The notes beneath the pieces were generated by a model that was given only the letters and a program-made list of their open reading frames with translations, had not been told where the DNA came from and did not search any database. Below, in pieces: positions 55,964 through 64,000 of a stretch of DNA of 64,000 nt (position 1 is its first letter; every line of letters starts with the position of its first letter). Source of the DNA: Trifolium pratense (taxonomy: Eukaryota; Streptophyta; Magnoliopsida; Fabales; Fabaceae); NCBI RefSeq assembly GCF_020283565.1, contig NC_060061.1:2480001-2544000 (forward strand). The letters run 5' to 3'. A program made the position numbers and the translations under genes.

Positions 55964-58900
55964 TTAGGCTTGTCCTTTGCCATTCCAATCTGGTATGCCT
56001 AATGTGAACTCCAAGCTTGGGTTCTTACACTCTAAATTAGATCCTGACAAATTGTTCTTCAGTTGATTTGAATCACATTCCTGTAAAGGAAACAATCATT
56101 TGTAAATCAAATATAATATATAAAAATAATTTAACTTGTATATGCATTAATTGGTAGTGTTAAAATACTAATTTACATATGTATTTGTTAATTATTTAAT
56201 ATATATATTGTCACATTATTTCATGAATAAAGCTTCGTAACGAACTTGTACCAAAAAAAAAAAAAACTTTATAACGAACTTAGATTTCCTGTTGTCGGAG
56301 ATTTTTAGCATTAACGCATTCAGAACATTGGTAGCCAGTCCAAAATATACAAATTCACATTTTCTCTTATAATTCAAAAAAATTGAGCTTGAATTAAATA
56401 CAATCTTGATCGAGCAATCACTGATATCCCAAATCCATGATGTGGGAAATCTCGATTGTAGAGAATCCAAATTCTTTCATAATCATAACTTGTTATACTC
56501 GTTAATGAAGTGGCATATACATAATTAAATGCATATACAAAACAACTTAATTAACACTCACAATGTATAGAAATGAAAATCACATATGAAAATATTTATT
56601 GAAACAACGAGACTAAATCCATTATTTATACCTGAATTTGATGCCCTCCTGATATAGGTTGCGATTGGAAGATAGTTGGTCTGAAACCTTCTACGTCGTT
56701 AGAACTAGTTGGTGGCCATGGTTCTCTACTACTGGTCATAATTTAATTAAGATGAAAACAACACAACCAAAAGAAAAATTGCATCAGTTCAATATCCCGT
56801 ATCTTTTTTTTTTTTTTTTGCAACGACGAATACCAACAAGATGAATAACAAAGCCAAGCAAAAAGAGAAGTGATTTAACACGCGTTGATGGCAATGAAAA
56901 GAAACTCCATTATATATCACAAGTTCTCAACAACAATTCTGTGAAGTTGACTGCACTGCAGTCACTAAATCTGGACCATCCGATCAAGATCAGACGGCTC
57001 AGTATAAAATCTGATCTTAAACTTTGGACTGTCTGATCTTAATCAGACGGACTGGACATGGCCGACTGCATTGCAGTCACTAAATTGCTGACGGCCCTAA
57101 ACCCAAATCCGATAAACTATGACCCAGTTCGAGAAAGGATCACAATTCAGAATTTAGAGAAAAAGCTAAAAATAAAAGGAATTGATTATTATAATAATTT
57201 ATTGATTTCCATCATGAAATCATACAATTTAAGTTGATTCACATAATAGTTAAGTCACATTCCACATATATAGTTGCAATGGCATCAAACAAATTAACAT
57301 ACTATACATTTCTTTCTAATTAAAATAAACGAGTCATTATTCTTTTAATCTCTAGTTTGGTGAAGAATGAAAAAAACCATTCATATTATAATATTAATAT
57401 GGTTAGGCAAGTCACATGCCAAATTGCCAATTGCACTACCACTATTGTTTACTTAATGAGACTTGTAAGTGGTAATTTGTTTGAGTAACAATGAGATATT
57501 TCATGTTTACTTAAGGTAATGTTTTTCAATCATGATAGAAAGTAGCCAATATGTGTTAATAAATTTTTTAATATATTCAGAAATTAATTACCAAATAAGT
57601 GAAAGACATGCCTCTCAATTTTTCAAAAATCATGGTTACCAATTTACCATAAAGGTAGAACTGGACATGCATATGAACTTAGATTATTGCAGAGAATGTC
57701 GAGTGTCAACATCAAAATAGTTAACAATAAGTAAGATTTTTACATAAAGCAGCTTGAGGACAAAATAAATTAAATCAATAACATTTACATACTACTTTAT
57801 TTCAAATTAATTAAACTTGTTTACCCATTTCATTTTAAATCAATATTTTGCTTTTATTCCTTTGGAAGAAAAATTGTAAGTACAATTGTTTGCTTATGTC
57901 TTTTCTATGAACCATGACCGTGAAATTTAAGATACACTCTTTCCAGTTTTATATATAAGAATTTTTTGTTGGTTCATTTAATAACTAATGTATTTAATTT
58001 ATATATAATTTAAATCAATATATATTAGTTATCGAATAAATCTAAAAAATAAATTTTTATTTATATATGAGATCTAACATATTATAAGATCGACTTGGTG
58101 TCTGAAGTAAGAGAGTTGATGAGTGGCAGTAAAATATACAAGTGTATAGCAATTAATGTATTATCAAAATATACTATTACTCTTATAGATATTGCTAATA
58201 ACAATGTAACTTGGAGGAATACACGGTCAATATGAAGGACTTAATTAATCATTTGGGTTTTATGTAATCAACGGGTGCAGAAATCAAGAGCTATATATAT
58301 TTAACAATATCATGGTTAATTATGATCAAATAAGCATTTTCTCAAAAACATAAATCAAATAAGCATTGAAATTTGAAATATGTAGAAGGAGACAAACATA
58401 CACACATAAGTCAAAGGGAGAAGAGAAAAAAAAAAGTGAATTATGAAGCTTTGGGTTGCTTTCCTTTTTATCTTAACTAATTAAGATTTCATTATGTCTT
58501 GTAGCATACTTTTGTTATATGAATCCACCAAAGGTGTAACATATAAATAAGTTGAAAAAAATTCTCTAAGGTACAAAGAAAAAAGAAAGAAGAAAATGAA
58601 ACACACAAGTTTAAAGCAAAAGCTGCCACAAGAACCCTTTTTATTCTTCATAAAAAAGAGTGTTGTGGACGTGGGTTTGCATTGATTTGATTTCAATAAG
58701 TGATTCATGCAAAACCAAAAGTAAATCAATCGATCAACTCGCACACACTCCTTAGATTAGACATGTTTCAGTATTTGACATGCACGATAAACATTGAATT
58801 ATGTCATTTTTATTAAAATTATTTTTGATGTCGTGTTTGCGTCTGTGCTTGATAGAAATCAACAAAGTCGGTGTCTAAAAATTTAAATTAATCAATTAAT

Positions 58901-61649
58901 TATCTATATAAGCACATTAGAGAAATTGGAACATTGGAAAATAATGTTACCTTGAAGAGTTACTCCATAAAGTAGTGGTGGAAGAGTAATCCATATCTTG
59001 TTGTAATGGCCTATCTGTTAATCCTCTTTGGTCTGAAAATTGACGAATTCCACCATTGCTTCCAATTTGAGGCACATCATCTTCTCCAGATCCATCTGAA
59101 AAGCCTAATCCAAATGTTAATTTAATTATAATTATTCCAAAATTAACTTATTTAATTGAAAGTTAGAGTACATGCATGCACACACATCTAGTAATTTCTT
59201 TTTTTTTTAAAAAAAATTAGAGCAATTTTTAATTTTTTTTTTAAGTTTTTGTTTATATGTCTAAGGGAAAAGCCTTAAAAGTAGTTAACCATATACTAGA
59301 AGAACAGTTTAAAGGTAAGTAATTCAGAGAGCATAGAAAGAAGGGTATTTACGGTAAAATAAAAAGTAACCGTGGAAAAAAAAAAGGTCTGAAAAGAATA
59401 AGGTAGTAAGTCACAAGTGATGACATTCTCCTAAATAAAAAAGAAAGAAATTAAAGAAAAAAATAATTGACTAAAAGATAGAAATTAATACCAACTTAGG
59501 ATTAATTAAGGGAAAGAAATGGTTGAAGATTGAGCAATACGAATTACCTGAAGAAGCTGCAGGTTTGTCAGTTGTCTTAACAGTTCGATACATCTGTTAA
59601 TTAAGAAGAACAAATCACAAAATTAACAAAACATCATAGTATACATTAATTACAAACCCATTTCCACAATGCAAAACATGAAATAAACTCACATGAAATT
59701 AGCATACACATATATCCAAAAATTATTATGAACCTATATTAGTCTGTAAGCAAAATTTTGTCTAACAAAAATCGTTACATCTGTCATCTGGTCCAAAGTT
59801 TGGACCACCTGATATATGAATTTCTGTTGATCTAACTTTTTCTTATATTTAAAATCAGATGAAATATTATAGGAATACTATTTTTCACCGGAGAGAAAAA
59901 ATATAAATAAATTAAATAAATCACATTTAGATCCCAAAATTTTCATGTTATTTTCTCTCTAGCTAGGTCTCACCATCATCTTATCTCATATGGATTGTCT
60001 GGTTTGATAATAAGGTTATAATAAGAGATTGTTGCATTATTGGAAAATGATGACTTTTTTTTGTTATTGTCAGTTTCTCTCTCTTTCTTTCTTTCTTTCT
60101 ATGACTATAATCAGAGACTGTGTCATGTCTGGTCGTCTCAGATGATAAAGTCTTCTTCATAGCTTACTATACTTAATTACTATCCACTCCAACACATTCA
60201 TTCATTCATTCACTCATTCACTGCTTTTATAATTCATTGGCTTTTGTGCCCTTCATTTTAATTCAATTTATACACCAAGATAGAGAAACAAAACCTTACC
60301 TGCAAATGACTTTTTACATGAGCTAATGTGAGATCTTTCACATCCATTAGTTCCAATACTGACTTTGGTGTTGCTCCTAAAATTCAACATCTAAATAACA
60401 TTAGCCCAAATGCCTATAACATCATCAAACACAATAAAACAAAAATCTATTTTTTTTTTTTTTTTTAAGATAAGATAACACCCACCTAATAGTCTCACTC
60501 TCTTAACTAGTACTTATACTAGTAGTATATCAAACAAAAACTCTTTATTTATTTTTTTCATTAAAAGAATGTTAACAAAATTAAATCTTTTTTTTCGAAA
60601 AAAAATAATATAGAACATTCTAAAAAATTTGAGTTAAAATCAATTGTAAAATGATCGTTAATGTCAGATTATTAATGAAAAAAATTGTATTTCTCAAAGG
60701 AAGAAAAAAAGAAGAAGAAATGTTTACTTTCATGACCGCCGAGGAGCTCAACAGCGTGAACGAATCGAGCATGGAGAGTACTCGTCCATCTCATTCTTGG
60801 AGCTCTCATGCTTCTCTTTGTAGGTAACTTTGGCAAAAACCTTGATCTCATCATAGATGCTTCTGAGGCTCCAAGTCCAACACTACCATAGTGTGAGTGA
60901 TGGTGATGATGATGATGGTGCAATGGATATTGATGTGATTTGAAAGGTTCGTTATTAAACCTTGTGGCTACAGCGGCTCTGTAAGCCGCTGCAGAGCCAC
61001 TAGAGTTTAAAAACGACATAGGATCTAAACCTCCTGGAGTGATGTAGGGGGAAAGAGGAGAAGAAGACGAAGAAGGAGACGGTGTTGGTGAATTAGGCAT
61101 ATGGTGATATAAACACATCTTGGGATCTTTTTCTCTTGAATGTTCCATGGCCGGTAAAAAAGGAAATGAACGGTTGTGATACACCGGAATCCCTTTAATT
61201 GGTCTCAAAGCTTCCGATGATGATGACATATCAAGCAATGAAACACCATAATTTATGTGATTCATGTGAGATGAATTAGGACTTGTACTAATTGGTGTTG
61301 TTGTTGAAGTTGTAGAGTTGTGGTGATGTTGGAGGTGAGGAAAGTAAGGGTTATGTGGTTGTTGTTGTGGTGACGGTTGTGGTTGTTCTTGAGCTCCACC
61401 ACCAACACCGCCGCTAAAATTTCTTCCAAGAGATAGTTCAGTGTGAGCTTGAGCCTGAGCCTGAGTTTGAGCCAAAGTTCTTGAAGAAATGAAATTAGTA
61501 CTTGATGAATTGTGAGCATCATAATTAAGTAGTTGATGAGTTGAGTTATTGTTGCAAATCAAAGAAGAAGAAGTACTTGGTGGACTTATATGAAGAGAAA
61601 GATCAGGTGGTGTTGAAGTTGGTTCAATGAAAATCCCTTCCAAGGGCAT
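55964..61649 (-). CDS. KAN1: KANADI1-like GARP transcription factor
   Basis: Six coding exons on the minus strand: 61649-60728, 60376-60300, 59593-59548, 59095-58951, 56728-56632 (acceptor ambiguous) and 56080-55964. They sum to 1404 nt, 467 aa. KANADI proteins are nuclear GARP-family repressors that set abaxial fate in leaves and organs, antagonising HD-ZIPIII genes and auxin signalling. The N-terminus MPLEGIFIEP with DLSLHISPP (residues 16-24) is KAN1-like. The GARP (Myb-like) DNA-binding domain, about residues 280-345, is split over exons 1-3: KRSMRAPRMRWTSTLHARFV, ELLGGHERATPKSVLELMDV, KDLTLAHVKSHLQMYRTVK. The C-terminus has the conserved NPSLEFTLGIPDW segment. Long Q, H and S runs fill the middle. 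Start chosen at 61649, where the family similarity begins. The symbol is by family; KAN1 rather than KAN2/3 is likely, not certain. Confidence 0.93.
56948..57090. repeat. Palindrome-bounded repeat in KANADI intron 4
   Basis: Two near-identical palindromic blocks (GACTGCACTGCAGTCAC at about 56950 and GACTGCATTGCAGTCAC at about 57063) bracket an inverted GATCAGACGG / CCGTCTGATC pair. This is a hairpin-forming, MITE-like unit. No target duplication identified. Confidence 0.5.
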
Positions 61650-62113
61650 CTTCTTTAGAAACAATTTTCTACCTTGATGGTTGCAAAATATATATAGATG
61701 AAAAACAATAGCTTTTTTTTTTCTTCCTTTTATTAAAATAAACAAAAAAAAAAAGAAAGAAATTAAAGTGCAATATTCACAAGCAAGAAACTATGCAATC
61801 CTTTTGTTTTTGTTCTTCAACACACACAATAAGGACTTTTTTTGTTCTTTGTTTTCTTTTTTTAGGCTTTCCTTTGGAAAGAATCTGGAAAGCTAGCTAA
61901 CTCTCTAGCTATATAATATATATCTAAGAAGAAAACCTTGTGCTATAGCTTTTGAATAAAATAAGATAGAAAAATTTGAAGCAAAAAAAAAAAAACAAGA
62001 TTAGAGAGAGAAAGTTAAGTTGAAAAAGAAGAATATGTCATAGCAATGTTTAGCAAATAAAAAAAAAAAGAGAAAGAGTCAAGAGAAAGAAGAAGAGACA
62101 GTGAAAGAAAGTT

Positions 62114-62148
<35 letters not shown>

Positions 62149-62950
62149 CTAGTGTTGTGGAAATGTTTAGGGGAGAGAAGAAGGATGGAAAGGAATGGAA
62201 GGGAAGGAAATTAGTAAATTATTATTTATTTTTTTGGTGAGAAAGAAATGAAATGGAAAAGAATTAAAATATTCCAGAAAGGTATGGAAAAGAAAACAGG
62301 TGGATTTGAGTTTTGTTTTCCTCGAGAGTATATCTTGGAAAATGACACTAGTGAGACGTATGAATGATAAACAAACAAACAAACATTTTTTTAAATGTTT
62401 TAGGAATATTAATAATATTTACAAATCAGACCATTAGAATTTAGAGGATAAGAAGACTTTATAATTTTTTTTATATAAGTTAGAATCATGAAGACTAATA
62501 AACTACATTCTTTTTTCTTTTTGACAATTAGTAAACTACAATCTTAGAAAAATATATATATTAAATTGTACATATGATAGGAATCCAAATAAAATAAGAG
62601 AGAGAGATGGAGTTTGAATTTTATAAACATGTATGTGATATTTAATTATTATTTTTTTTTTGTAAATAAATTTAATTGAATTGAGTTATAGGTAGTCAAG
62701 GACTCACCAAATTTATATAGTAGGGTCATAACTTAGACGAAATCTTTAATTTTATATATTAAATGACATTATTATTTTTTTCTTGAGGTAATTAAATGAC
62801 TTCATAACTATGAAAAAATTAGAATATAGATATTATGACATGTGATTATATTTCAAAAAAAAGAATCTATTGGTTTTTTTTTACACACTAAAAAAGAATC
62901 TATTGGTCAACGATATTTATCTTTACTTCTTTACTTACTATAAAAGATAG
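61650..62950. other. KANADI leader and upstream region
   Basis: Contains the KANADI 5' untranslated region and probable promoter. A (GA)n run lies at 62118-62144, on the minus strand a CT-rich leader-type motif common near plant start sites. A minus-strand frame at 62167-62382 is low in complexity and probably not coding. The remainder is AT-rich with no gene seen. Confidence 0.4.
62118..62144. repeat. (GA)n microsatellite upstream of KANADI
   Basis: About 13 GA units, about 470 bp upstream of the KANADI start codon. GA/CT tracts of this type can serve as GAGA-like elements in plant promoters; function here is inferred. Confidence 0.85.
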
Positions 62951-63339
62951 AAGTTGCAACCCTAATTGGATGACATCATACATGATGTCATTGGAAACCC
63001 TAACTCTTAAAAAATCTTATCCATCATGGTCAACCATCTCTTGACACCTATAAGCATGTGTGGGCCTATCATGTGTGTAGTGATATGACAAGTGTGTCAT
63101 GATCTTTGCACTTAGTGCCTTATGTCATGTGTGATGGATTGAAGTTGCAACCCTAATTGAATGACACCATATATACATGTTGTCATTGAAAATCCTAACT
63201 CCTTAAAAAACCTTATCCATCATGACCAACCATCTCTTGACACCTATAAGCATGTGTGAGCCTATCATGTGTAGTCCAATAGTGATATGACAAGTGTGTC
63301 ATGATCTTTGCACTTAGTGCCTTATGTCATATGTGATGC
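62951..63339. repeat. Tandem duplication, about 190-bp unit, two copies
   Basis: Copy 1 at about 62951-63141, copy 2 at about 63142-63339. Both start GAAGTTGCAACCCTAATTG, share TTATCCATCATG and CATCTCTTGACACCTATAAG, and end TTGCACTTAGTGCCTTATGT. By eye about 90% alike with small indels. A partial third piece (GTGACAATTGTGTCATGATA) follows at about 63357. No coding frame. Confidence 0.85.
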
Positions 63340-63484
63340 AATAAGTCCAATACTCATGTGACAATTGTGTCATGATAATTACTCAAGAAGCTTTTGGAAC
63401 CTCCATCATGCATGCATTGACCACATATATCTTCTTCAAGCCAAATGACATTTTAATCAGGTGACGAGTAGTGCTTCTACTTCA

Positions 63485-63582
63485 TTCTCTACTATCCATC
63501 CATGGTTTTGCATAATACCATTTGTTATGTTTCTTCTCTACTATCCATCTATAGTTTTGCATAATACTATTTGTTATGTTTC
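63485..63582. repeat. Tandem duplication, 49-bp unit, two copies
   Basis: TTCTCTACTATCCATC...TTTTGCATAATAC...TTTGTTATGTT occurs at 63485-63533 and 63534-63582 with four or so substitutions. Confidence 0.8.
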
Positions 63583-63675
63583 TCACATATCCTCATTGCA
63601 TTGCAAGTGTAAGAATTTCATTGACTTTAAAAGCTTCACTTAGCATCCATCTATCCTCTTCACTTTCAAACACTC

Positions 63676-63720
63676 TATATAAACTCATTTCAATCAATCA
63701 AATACACACACTAACTTAAC
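63676..63720 (+). promoter_or_regulatory. Candidate plus-strand core promoter at window edge
   Basis: TATATAAA at 63676-63683 is followed after about 30 bp by a C/A-rich, G-poor stretch (63720-63870, many CACCAC and ACACAC repeats) typical of a plant 5' untranslated leader. An A run of about 18-19 bases lies near 63878-63895. No coding start is visible before the window ends, so the gene, if real, lies beyond. Confidence 0.45.
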
Positions 63721-64000
63721 ATTTCATTCATCACCCCCACTCTCACCCACACACACCACACACATCAATTTTTTATCTCTTTCACAACCTACATCACATT
63801 AAATCTTCATCTTATTCTCAAAACCACCACCATCACCACCGCAACAACACAAATTTTTACATAAAAATTTTACAAAAAAAAAAAAAAAAAAGTAGAGGAT
63901 TCAATCACTTTGTTTAAGGGCTTGCTCAAGCAACCCATCTATTTAAGGTGCATTAAGTTAGAGCAAAAATCATGCAACTATAAGAAAAAGTAGATGATTC

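Noticed and set aside
57950..58080. Possible further Stowaway MITE in the KANADI intron
   Set aside because: TATATATAAGAATTTTT and a rough inverse are present, but the ends are not CTCCCTCC-like and no TA pair could be fixed.
59750..59830. Short inverted GGTCCAAAGTTTGGACC palindrome in KANADI intron 3
   Set aside because: Isolated 17-bp palindrome without element borders; could be chance.
1..64000. CRISPR array or bacterial operon features
   Set aside because: No spaced direct repeats of CRISPR type; all genes have plant introns and AT-rich flanks.

Overview
This is AT-rich plant nuclear DNA, most likely from a papilionoid legume of the Medicago/Trifolium/pea group. The evidence is spliced plant genes with GT-AG introns (a KANADI factor, NMD3, importin-5-like HEAT proteins), Tat-lineage and Athila-type Ty3/Gypsy elements, a Helitron, many TA-flanked Stowaway MITEs, Mutator-like MITEs, and SINE and LINE relics. 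The species is inferred; the plant assignment is not in doubt. All comparisons were made by eye, and exon borders come from reading splice signals and keeping the frame open.

Layout. (1) 180-9287, plus strand: an 18-exon gene for an importin-5-like (Kap121/IPO5/IMB3 family) nuclear transport receptor of about 1002 aa. (2) 9.3-15 kb: degenerate DNA with a diverged long inverted repeat, a hAT-like element inside its left arm, a small Mutator-like MITE inside the hAT element, and a dead LINE. (3) 15040-27273: a two-part LTR-retrotransposon block on the minus strand. The left part (B) has two LTRs of about 1.1 kb around a coding-free 869-bp interior, and a Helitron remnant sits in its right LTR. 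The right part (A) has two 787-bp LTRs around gag, protease and RT-RNase H, with no integrase. (4) 28022-33923, plus strand: a second, shorter importin-5-like gene (10 exons, about 760 aa), a same-strand paralogue of the first gene. (5) 34371-39770, minus strand: a two-exon Gfo/Idh/MocA oxidoreductase and an NMD3 gene with a single coding exon. (6) 39890-46201: remains of a plant-mobile-domain (PMD) transposable element, two Mutator-like MITEs with 9-bp target duplications, and a possible small spliced transcript. (7) 46551-53757: a young Athila-like element with same-length 1306-bp LTRs and a perfect 5-bp target duplication that carries only gag. (8) 54.5-62 kb, minus strand: two Stowaway MITEs and a six-exon KANADI1-like gene. 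(9) 62.9-64 kb: tandem duplications and a candidate promoter of a gene beyond the window.

Host genes. The two importin paralogues should act in nuclear import, NMD3 in Crm1-dependent export of 60S pre-ribosomes, the oxidoreductase in NAD(P)-dependent small-molecule metabolism, and KANADI in abaxial organ polarity. They form no evident pathway together. The most notable features are the LTR block with mismatched target sites, the gag-only element, the small Mutator-like MITE that shares ends and internal palindromes with the PMD element, and the remodelled importin paralogues.
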